DNA from: Pieris napi
Lineage: Eukaryota; Arthropoda; Insecta; Lepidoptera; Pieridae
Reading direction: 5' to 3'
Length of the DNA: 64,000 nt
Assembly (NCBI RefSeq): GCF_905475465.1
Contig: NC_062246.1
Span: 5,668,001 to 5,732,000, forward strand
Shown here one piece after another: positions 1 through 9,320 of this stretch; position 1 is the stretch's first letter, and each line of letters begins with the position of its first letter. The translations under genes were made by a program, and so were the position numbers. Below the pieces are notes generated by a model that worked only from the letters and a program-made list of their open reading frames with translations, was not told the DNA's origin and made no database searches.

Positions 1-602
1 AAAACATGGTAAGCTCATTGATTGCTTGCACATTACGCGCAAATGGTAACAATTCGTTTAGTTTTTTAGAAGCGTCAGTGCTGTTTAACTGCGTGTGCTC
101 CAACGAAAAAGGTTAATCGTTAAATATTTCATAATCAGAATCACTGTCATTATTAGTCAATGGGGGGCAAATTTGAACATTTTCCAAAACAAATATTTTA
201 CTGGACGATGCAGCAGTATAATCCGGCGGTGATTTTCACCAATAAAATAGATTTTTTACACTTTTTTCTTTTAAAATCACTCATTGTTTATCAAAAATAA
301 TCAACACGCTGGTATATACGCGAGTGTTATTTCCAAAACGTGCGTCTACGAGGCGTACGATTTCACGAGTACCGACATATCTCCTAACGCAAGGAGCTAA
401 AACAATTACAGTACTGTGCGTTAGGTACCTAATCCATCTCTAATTTATTTTTTAATGTCCTTGAAATTAGCTTTAAGTAGGAAGCAAATAGGTATGTATA
501 TTTGTCCTGCTCATCCTTAAAGAACTTTACAAGTTAGATCCTCCCGCAAGGAGTGAAAAAACACGATTATGTTCAAGGCACAATATAAAAGTCCTGCAAG
601 AG

Positions 603-853
603 ATCAGCCCTGCGATTCTGTAACTCACTTTTCGAACTCACACAGCGGTTTTCGCATCGGCGGTCGCTCTCAAATCAGTCGTGAAGCAGTCATTTTATGA
701 TTTGGCATTCTGAAAAGGTGGGAGCTTGTAGTTTATTGTTTATCAGAATGCCAAATCATAAAATGACTGCTTCACGACTGATTTGAGAGCGACCGCCGAT
801 GCGAAAACCGCTGTGTGAGTTCGAAAAGTGAGTTACAGAATCGCAGGGCTGAT
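603..853. mobile_element. Fold-back MITE, 251 bp
   Basis: The two ends are long inverted copies: about 105 bp from ATCAGCCCTGCGATTCTG onward is repeated as reverse complement up to 853, around a loop of roughly 35 bp near 711-745. There is no open frame. The terminal sequence CCCTGCGATTCTGTAACTC also occurs at both outer ends of the palindrome at 36591-43427 and at 43727-43747, so this is the compact form of a family present several times in the window. The target-site duplication is not clear. Confidence 0.85.
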
Positions 854-2054
854 AGATCTCGTAATGCAACGAACGTGTTAAATTAAATTAATTTAAATTT
901 TTTATTTTGTTTGTTATTTCCTTCGGTCCGAAACCGTCAACTACAAATTCCTGTGAACGAAAGCATTACGTACATTGGTTCTTATAATTTACATTGTCGG
1001 TATCCCATAAACACTCATGACTGCGATAAATCTCAAAGAACTTTATTAATTCAGTTCGAATTTAAACACCTTTTTACTCATATACCTCTCTGTTAAATGG
1101 TTCTAATCTTTTAAAAATACTGAGCTCTGGTGGTGAGGGTCTATTTTAAAAAACAACAATTTATGTTTATAAAGAGCCAAAGATATTACACTATCCGCGT
1201 CTAGAATAGAAGTACTAAAAACAAAAAACAGAAACTATCTTTTTATATAAAATTCAAACAGGTATTCTTTATATTCTAAACTAAAACTTTTTCTTTACAT
1301 GTGACAAGTGTTGCCTGCCTTTATTACATTAATATTTACATATTCAAACTCCAACACTCTTCTAAAATATTTAAGACTTGAATGAAAAATTTGTCAATGC
1401 AAATACGTGCAATACTTGCACGAAAGCGCCATTAAATGGTATACGCACGTACAAGCCTGTGTTTAGACAAGTCTAAACTTGAAAGCAATAATCTCCTTAA
1501 AATAGTTGCATTGGTGTAAACAAAAGGCATGTGCAATTATTTCCTTGTCAATACTTGAATACAATAATTGCATTCAAGTTTTCAAGTGTAAACAGTTGCA
1601 TACAATTCTTGAACGGCAATTATTGCGCTTCATTTATTGCATTCAATTATTGCTCTGGTATGTACAAGAAAATGGCATCATGTAAATGGGCCTTAAGTCC
1701 TGTAATACATTTCTATGGTATATATTTTTAAATGTATATTAATGACAACTTTTTTGTTGAACCTGAATCATTAATAAATAAATAATATATACTTCTTTGG
1801 CATTATTAATAATGCATACGGATAGTTAACCTCAATTGTATTGAAGCACTAAGGAAGGTCGATGAGCACAGTTTTTTCACAAATATTTTCTAATATTAAT
1901 TGGTATTGATTTAAATATTCAATTTAAATCACTTCTGATTATAATTCAGACGCACATATAAAATTCACACTTGTATAATGAAATCACGTGTTTTAAATGT
2001 AAAAACTCAAAGCATGTGGATAAATATTATAAATATAAATACACAGTGAACAGA

Positions 2055-2177
2055 GGCGGTGTGCGTGCCAACATGCGCCACTAACTTCATTCTGTTAATT
2101 TTGTGTCACGGTGCGCGCTCATCGTAAAATTTCACTCTCATCAATTTTTCATAACGCGCCTAAAGAAGTATAACTTC
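2055..2177 (+). repeat. Dispersed repeat fragment ending in GAAGTATAACTTC
   Basis: The segment with 'cggtgcgcgctcatcgtaaa' through 'cgcctaaagaagtataactt' recurs nearly unchanged at about 8810-8897 and, inverted, at about 49656-49760. Only the right part of the longer copies is present. It lies just upstream of the first visible Sfmbt exon. Confidence 0.7.
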
Positions 2178-2419
2178 AATATATTTGTGTAGTATATGTT
2201 AATATGTTCCAGCCGAATGTATATTTAAAAGAAATTATGTAATGTGATGAATGTGAAAAGGCAAACAGACAAGGTTGTTGAGGGAATGTTAATATTCAAC
2301 AATATTTAAGTATTTTTTCAATATTGTATATTCTAGCTTAAGTAAAATTGTATCTTGTCTGAATAAAGGCTTATATTATTATTATGTAATGTGATATCAA
2401 ACTTCAATTCTTATTCCAG

Positions 2420-5400
2420 GTAGCAAGTGTATGTGAAATAATTGGTAAACGCTTGCATGTTAAATACTATGACAGTTCTCCCGAAGATAACGGTTTTTGG
2501 TGCCACGAAGACTCCCCATTAATACACCCTGTCGGGTGGGCCTTCCGAGTTGGTCATCCATTAGACGCCCCTCAGAACTATTGCCAACGGGTAGCAGCTG
2601 GTCGACTGCTACCCAACGATACAACAGCTGAGATGTTCTACAAATATCCAACGAATGAACCACCGCTGTTCTTAGAAGGAATGAAGTTAGAAGCGATAGA
2701 TCCGTTGAATTTGTCTGCAGTATGTGCGGCCACTGTTATGAGGATTTTGAACGAAGGTTACATGATGATAAGGATTGACTATTACCCGGCTGATGCAACC
2801 GGTGCTGATTGGTTTTGCTATCACCAACGGTCACCGTGTATATTCCCTGTTGGATTTTCACTCGCAAATAATATCCCTTTGGTACCGCCTATTGGGTGAG
2901 TTGTATGGAAAGTTTTTTACATTTTAACTTATATTTTCTTTAGCATTGTATAATTAATAAAAAAATCAGTGGCGCTACCAACCTCTTTAGGTCTTAGGGA
3001 GGTTCATTGGTATTACGTAACGAATTTGGAAGGGGGGGTCGTTTTGTAAAACGTTACGATGCGGGGCGGGAATTGATCGACTTTCCAGTACTTTACACTG
3101 GTAACTTTTAGGTATAAAGATTCACTAGGTAGTCACGAAACGTTTTACTATACTTGGGTATAGAAAAACGTTACGGTGCGTTACATAATTTCCAAAAATT
3201 GCGTGACGTTATACTTGAACGCTCCCTTAGCCTCAGATTTCTGAATCTGTTTTATGATCATTTTTAAATCTAATAGGCAAGTAGGCGATCAGTCTCCAGT
3301 GCCTGACACACGTCGTCGACTTTTTGAGTCTAAGATATGTCGGTTTACTCATGATGTTTTCCTTCACCGTTCGTGCAAATGTTAAATGCGCACATAGAAA
3401 CTCCATTGGTGCACAGCGGTGATCGAACCTACGACCTCTGGTATGAGAGTCGCACGCTAAAGCCATTCAAAAGTTAAATTTGTCCAATGAATAATAAAAT
3501 ATCAGTTAAGAAAATCTAGGTTTTAGGAGAAATGTAAACTTAAACCTTGTTTATTATAAAAATTTGTTATTGTTCGTGACAATTTCATCTTAACTATTCT
3601 TAAGACATAATAAAGTTTATAATCACATTTAAAAAGCTTTCAATTGTGTTGTGTAAATGATTATAAAAAATTGTGGTATCCAAAGATATTTTAATTCAAA
3701 ATGTATTTTCTTTTTAACCTAAATTTATACCATTATTTTAAAAGCGATAATACAATATTAAATAAAAAACCTTGCAGATTTAAAGTGGAGGAGTTCACCT
3801 GGGAGGATTACCTATCAACGAGCGGCGCGCGCGCAGCAAGTCGCACAGTATTCGCGGCGAGAGGTCACGTGGTGTCACACGGCTTCGTTGCCGGCATGAG
3901 GCTGGAGTGCGCTGATCTCATGGACCCACGGCTGGTCTGCGTCGCCACCGTGGCAAGGGTCGTGGCTGACTTGTTGAAGGTATTTTAATGGCAAATTTTG
4001 TTCGCAACTAAAGCTTAAAGTAAATTTATAAAGTTTTTGTGATTGCCCCATGGGACAGAATATATAAAAAACACCAGAACTACAACCTTTTTAGGTCCGG
4101 ACCTAGACCTAGGCTTAGGCCTCAGATTTCTGTGTCTGATTCATGATCATTTCTCGATCTAATAGGCAAGTGTGTGTGCCAGGAGGCACAGCAGTGGCTG
4201 ACGCACGCAGTTGACTTTTTGGGTCTAAGACATTTCGTTTTCCTCACAATGTTTTCTTTCGCTGTTCGAGCGAATGTTAAATGCGCCCATGGATAGAAAG
4301 TCCATTGCTGTTTAGGGAGCGTTCAAGTATTACGTAACGAACTTAGGAGGGGGGGTCCTTTTGTAAAACGTTACGATGCGGGGCGGGGATTGAATTACGC
4401 GTAACTTTCACGGTCACGAAACGTTTTTCTATACTTGGTTACTGTATTGTACGTGGGTACATGAGGGGGGGGGGGGGGGTGTCGTCAATATTCTCCAAAA
4501 AATGCGCGACGTAATACTTGAACGCTCCCTTATACAGACAGAATATATCCCATTTTATCATCGCGCCTTTTCGAATATTATTTTGTTGGAAATTAAGAAA
4601 CTTTAATTTTATTTAAGAATCTATGTATTTAAGATTTTTTAAAGTAATTAATTTTGTTATAAGTATTTTATTATTATTGTAATAAATGTCGTCGCTGAGG
4701 TGGCAAAGAAATAGTGACCAATTTATGTTCCACCGTCACATAAATAGGTACACTTCGACGGTTGGGGCGGGGAATATGATCAGTGGCTATGGGCGCACAG
4801 TACGGACGTCTACCCCGTGGGCTGGTGCAGAGCCGTCGGACATCGCCTTGAGGGACCGCAGCAGCCTCCACCGAGAGCTAGGAAAGTACACCCTAAACCA
4901 GCGAGACGACGGCGGAAACAAGGTAATGATATGAATGTTTTAAGATATATAACCTATTATATTTTAGATAATCAGCCGGGAGGCAAGAAGAAAAAAATAT
5001 TTGCCTACAAAACGTGAGTTAAGTATCGTGTTCGTTGCCATGGTAACGATGTTTTCATTATGGTATTTTTATTATGGTAACTTATTCTACTAAGACCAAG
5101 TAGGTTTCGCATTTTTTTGGGATACTTTATTTTTTTCTTAAGGAAGTAGTCCTTATTTTACGCGATTTATTGTATGGCGATGATGTCACGTGATTATTGA
5201 ACTTGACTAATATGAAAAACAATTGTTTTACTTTTATTTGTATCAGCTTATTGAGTAATAACTGATTTTCAGTAACCAAAGTCGCTCCTCAACCGCCAAA
5301 CACAACGGAAGACAGCTCTCAGAACTCCGATATGGGCGATAATAAAAGCGGCTCAGATCTCGCAGACACGAAGAGCTCATCACCGACCAGTGCATCAGAA

Positions 5401-6339
5401 GCCTCCCACGAACGTGTAGAATTGACCCCCGTGAAAATGGATGTTGACAGTGATATTAAAGTAGAGCAAAAAATACCAAAACTGGAAGAACTTAGCCAAG
5501 AGGATTTGGTGAGTTTCACGTAGAAATAACTTTCTCGAGAACCTTCTAAACAAATTTAATATATGTTAAAAGCTTATAGCGCCAAAAGGGTTTTTCGCCA
5601 AGTGTGATCTAAAATAAAGCCACGGAGTCGCTTTTTAATTGATATTCCTATTGCTAATATTGAACAATTATAATTAACAAATTATATTAAGACAAAAAAT
5701 TGGAATCCTAGAATGACAATTCCATAGATTTATGTTGTTGTAAAAAATAAACAAACACATATATACGCTAAAATAATGTTCGTATTAAAATGAAATTCAC
5801 TAGTCTTAATTCAATTATTATATTCATCATAGTAAGATTAGCAACACGTTTTAAACTAATAATTAAATTAATCAAGGAAAACAATACTGAGCCAAGAAAT
5901 GCGAAACTATATTAATAATTTTCCTCTTCTACAGGTTAAAGTCCCAATCGAAACTCCCAAAACAGAAGACATAGCGGATTTAAAAATGGAAGTTGCCTCC
6001 GTTCCTGTAAAAAGTCCGGGAGTACCAGAAAATGCTGATGACAAAATCATTCCCAGATTAGTGAACACATCAGTACCATTGGACATACTGAATTCAGTAG
6101 ACCCGGAAAACTGGAGTACCGCTGACGTTGCAAAATTCCTAACCGTCAACGATTGTCAACCCTATTGTGTCAATTTTAGCCAAATAAATGGACCAATGAT
6201 GCTGCAACTGTCAAAGGATGAAATCATAGAATTGCTTGAAATGAAAGTCGGTCCATCTCTTAAAATATTCGACTTGATTCAGCAGCTTAAGTGTAAAATT
6301 AAGCAACCTCAATGCAGACTTATGGGCGGCTTTAAATAG
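2420..6339 (+). CDS. Sfmbt: Sfmbt, Polycomb-group protein with MBT repeats and SAM domain (5' exons missing)
   Basis: Exons 2420-2895, 3778-3979, 4748-4922, 5273-5508 and 5935-6339 join in frame to 497 codons plus TAG. The partial product holds the end of one MBT repeat (residues 1-50, SPLIHPVGW), a complete repeat (about 58-156, GMKLEAIDPLNLSAVCAATV and DWFCYHQRSPCIFPVGF), a last repeat (about 160-255, DLMDPRLVCVATV, HFDGWGGEYDQW, YPVGWC), a basic stretch ending RRRRKQ, an acidic low-complexity linker, and a C-terminal SAM domain (422-486, MKVGPSLKIFDLI). Repeat order and SAM wording fit Sfmbt, the four-MBT partner of Pho in the PhoRC complex that binds mono- and dimethylated histone lysines at Polycomb response elements, better than L(3)mbt or Scm. 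The beginning is outside the window. Domains are seen; the function is known for the family. Confidence 0.88.
2963..3475 (-). mobile_element. tRNA-derived SINE interrupted by a MITE
   Basis: Read on the - strand, it starts with a tRNA-like head whose box B is still visible (GGTTCGATCACC) and ends with 'cagtgatttt'. It is split by the MITE at 2997-3226. The same family is seen at 4066-4536, 17237-17535, about 20407-20675, about 47468-47660 and about 61693-61990. Confidence 0.75.
2997..3226. mobile_element. PIF/Harbinger-like MITE, copy 1
   Basis: A 230-bp element with inverted ends GGGAGGTTC.../...GAACGCTCCC, flanked by the 3-bp duplication TTA (2994-2996 and 3227-3229). It has a G-run near its left end and the internal 'aaaacgttac' motif shared with the copies at 4315-4529 and 6428-6710. 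It sits inside a SINE, which is itself inside a Sfmbt intron. Confidence 0.85.
4066..4536 (-). mobile_element. SINE copy 2, 5'-truncated and carrying a MITE
   Basis: Same SINE family. The insertion is bounded by the duplication GACAGAATATAT at 4054-4065 and 4537-4548. Its tRNA head is missing, and a MITE (4315-4529) lies at the truncated end. It lies in the Sfmbt intron between exons 3778-3979 and 4748-4922. Confidence 0.8.
4315..4529. mobile_element. PIF/Harbinger-like MITE, copy 2
   Basis: Ends GGGAGCGTTCAAGTATTACG and its inverse; TTA duplication at 4312-4314 and 4530-4532. It contains two G-runs, the longer at about 4467-4480. Inserted into SINE copy 2. Confidence 0.88.
4968..5013 (+). 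other. Exon-like segment in a Sfmbt intron
   Basis: It has an acceptor (tattttag) and a good donor (GTGAGT). Entered in the phase left by exon 4748-4922, it reads DNQPGGKKKKIFAYKT, a basic tail that would extend the preceding RRRRKQ stretch. Its 46-nt length breaks the frame into exon 5273-5508, whereas direct splicing from 4922 to 5273 keeps it. It is therefore left out of the main model as a possible alternative or unproductive exon. Confidence 0.35.
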
Positions 6340-6427
6340 AAAGATAGAGAATTAATAGCTGTGTATAAGGCGTGGTCAAATATACTAGAGCAGGGCAGAC
6401 ATCGGATCAGAATGAAATAATAACTAA

Positions 6428-6710
6428 GGGAGTAAGTATTACGTAACGAATTTTGAGAGGGGGGGGGTCCTCTTGTAAAACGTTACAATGCGGGGCGGGG
6501 ATTAAATTACGCGTTATTTTAATATTATTTTCGACTTTCCAGTACTTTACACCACATAATGGTAACTTTTAGGTATAAAGAGTCACTGGGTGGTCACGAA
6601 ACGTTTACTATTGGGTACAGAAAAACGTTACGGCGCGTTACATGGGGGGGGGGGGGGCGGAGGGGTCAATAATCTCCAAAAATTGCATGACGTAATACTT
6701 GAACGCTCCC
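6428..6710. mobile_element. PIF/Harbinger-like MITE, copy 3, in Sfmbt 3' UTR
   Basis: Duplication TAA at 6425-6427 and 6711-6713; ends GGGAGTAAGTATTACG and ...GAACGCTCCC. It lies between the Sfmbt stop (6339) and its likely poly(A) signal (7263), so it is probably transcribed in the UTR. Confidence 0.87.
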
Positions 6711-7262
6711 TAAGCAAATGTTACGGATATCCGTTAGTTGAATGGGAATCGCTTTCGCAGTGTGTAATTTATTATTAGCAATAAGAATTTTTACACATAT
6801 ATTTAAATACACCAGTTTATATCGAGATTTCAAGCGTCGCTTGGATTTTGCTTTCAGTATGTAATTTGTAATAATTATGAAAATATGAAATTGTGTTATG
6901 AAAATGTGATAAATCCTAAAATAAGTTGTGCGTTTAATTATCGGATCAATTATGTATAATTTTTGAATTTAGTAAGATTATTCAAAAATGTATAAGATAC
7001 AGTAGGAGTGCTTAGTTTTTGTTATACAATGCATTTGTGTTAGGAAAAAATATTTTCCCAAAAATTGACGATAATGCAGAATTATGAGAATTATAACATT
7101 TAGTTTAAGTGCAAATTAAGGCATAAATTATGTACTGCCTACTCGCAAATCATATCATAATTCGCACATTTAAATTAATAATGAATTGATATTTGTATGA
7201 CGAAACAATGCCTTTTTAGGGATACATATAGTGTTTGTTGTGTTTTAGCATTTAGACAATCA

Positions 7263-7268
7263 AATAAA
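7263..7268 (+). terminator. Likely Sfmbt poly(A) signal
   Basis: AATAAA, about 920 nt after the Sfmbt stop codon and followed by a U-rich stretch. It is the best-placed canonical signal before the repeat-rich intergenic region. Confidence 0.5.
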
Positions 7269-7589
7269 ATATTTTTAAAGTCTTAACTGTTTTATTTTTA
7301 AGTACATTTCTACCAATACACTTCCTTGCTGGTAGATATTTCTTGCAATATTTGGTTGGTTAACAACCTGAAAGAAGAAAATGACAATTAATTTTTTTTT
7401 AATCAAATTGTTTTATTTATTCCAACAACTTTTTTCTATGGTCACAGGACTGTTGATAGGACGAAAAAGTGTCTATCAGAGAGTTAAGATAACAGACCAT
7501 TTTAAAGACCAAAATTAAATTACAAATTCAAAATTGTTTGGCATGAACATTTATTACATATATCTAAATAATGTGTACATATAATATGT

Positions 7590-8065
7590 AATACTAGCGG
7601 AACCGACAGACGTCCTGTACACACATCTTAAACTTAGAATTTCTAACTTAATAAAACGAACAAAAACATCTAATTGTAAATAGTCAATATGGATATATAG
7701 AATGATTCATTCTTGAATCCACTTAAACACTCATCAAAATCGGTCCAGCCATTTATTGCATTACACCTGTGTCGGGAAAGATTCTATCGTCTTGGTCGTA
7801 GCATTGTTAATGATAATATCGACACGATAAGCGAAATAAACACATCAACTTCAAAACTTCTAATTATCACATTTTCGATCATACTTAACCATAGATAACA
7901 TTACGTTTAGCTGACAGTTGCGTTTTGTTATATTTTATGTCCCGTCCCCTGGTTCCAAGCTATCTCTCCACCAATTTTCAGCCAAATTGATTAAGCCGTT
8001 CTTGAGTTACAGTAACAGTGTAACTAACACAACTTTATTTTATATATCTAGATACATAAGACGAA
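7590..8065. repeat. Dispersed lepidopteran repeat remnant
   Basis: Contains phrases typical of abundant lepidopteran repeat tails, such as 'aaatcggtccagccattt', 'ttaagccgttcttgagttac' and 'tgtaactaacacaacttt'. It is degenerate and has no usable frame. Recognition is from general familiarity and was not aligned. Confidence 0.5.
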
Positions 8066-8564
8066 GTCAATAAGTATAATTATTATATATATTTAGTTGA
8101 ATGCATTGAATATTTTTTGTTTGTTTGTTTGATTCTGTAAATTTTTGAACCTTTTTGTGTAAATGTATTTATATATTCCATCTCTGGCTATATTTTCAGT
8201 GTAACTGTTTGTTATAATATATTATTTATGTTAGCTGTAGGATTACGAAATAAATAAATAAATAAATATATTTTTAAAGCATACCTTACTGTATGTATAG
8301 GTACAGTGGGTGCATACAGCACACAAGTCATGAGGTCGGCAGTTCGACGGGCGTGCCATTTATGGTATTCTGAACACCAGTATGCTTCACTTGGGACGCA
8401 TTGTGAACTGCTACATTCTGAGGAATTTGTTAAATATTATTAATTAGATTGATTTTTAGTTCTAGAGACAACCTGACTCACACCATTTAACCTATGATGT
8501 ATTTTTTATACTCTAAAATTAAAATTGTTCTAAAATACAGAATGTTCAATGGACTGAAGAAAAA

Positions 8565-8897
8565 AAACGGGTGCGTGTACTTATGTACGCACGTAAGAAG
8601 TTTTACAACTAATAATTAATTACAATTAAATAATCAGACTGGAAAAGGAGTCATTATAGTCAATAAAGTTCAGTTTACATTTGAAAAATTAAATAAATAA
8701 ATATTTATTATTATTCTCTTACATTAAGTGTAACATAAATTCTATTATTATTCGAATGTTGTTTTTAAATTATGTCCAATGCCGTATCATCTTCCGTCGG
8801 CAACTTCATTATGTTGATTTTGTGTAACGGTGCGCGCGCATCATAAAATTTCACTCTCATAAATTTTTCATAACGCGCCTAAAGAAGTATAACTTCA
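8565..8897 (+). mobile_element. Non-autonomous repeat, GAAGT-N3-ACTTC family
   Basis: Runs from 'gggtgcgtgtacttatgtac' to 'gcctaaagaagtataacttc'. An inverted, near-collinear copy lies at about 49656-50030 in an aldehyde dehydrogenase intron, which defines the ends. No coding capacity. Confidence 0.7.
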
Positions 8898-8899
8898 AA

Positions 8900-8966
8900 A
8901 ATTTAAAATATGCAGCGACATAATGAATCATATGATATAATTCATTATGTCGCATATTTTAAATTG
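8900..8966. repeat. Hairpin next to the repeat
   Basis: An inverted repeat of about 26 bp per arm (AAAATATG..CGACATAATGAAT against its reverse complement) around a short loop near 8929-8940, directly after the element ending at 8897. Confidence 0.65.
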
Positions 8967-9320
8967 TAAATAATACAATTATTTACAGGTTGTTGATAAT
9001 ACTATAAGCCGATGAGACTCAAAGTAATAAATTACCCTTATCATCCCCTTCTTTAATCTGTAACTCTGGCGCTAAGTCCCTAGCAGTTGTGACAAAAAAT
9101 GTCCGTAATACATCAATCCTGTGCGGACTTGACATGCTCTTGCCTTTCTGATTCCCTGCTAGATGTCGTGAAAACACACATCTTTTTTTCGGTATATTAA
9201 CTATTAGAATTCTGAAATTTAAGAATACATTTGTAAAAAAAAAACGTGTGCGTGTACTAGGTGTACACATGTAAGAAGTGAAACTTCTTTATGACCTTAT
9301 TTTTCGAAAAATGATCTACT

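Larger units (their letters stand above)
1..2419. other. Non-coding, probably Sfmbt intron
   Basis: No coding exon was recognised here. The first supportable Sfmbt exon starts at 2420 in the middle of an MBT repeat, so this stretch is most simply the intron before it. It holds a fold-back MITE (603-853) and a piece of a dispersed repeat family (about 2055-2177). Exons for the earlier MBT repeat(s) and the N-terminus should lie left of the window. Confidence 0.6.

Noticed and set aside
5319..5519. - strand ORF opposite Sfmbt exon 5273-5508
   Set aside because: Antisense shadow of the Ser/Glu-rich Sfmbt linker.
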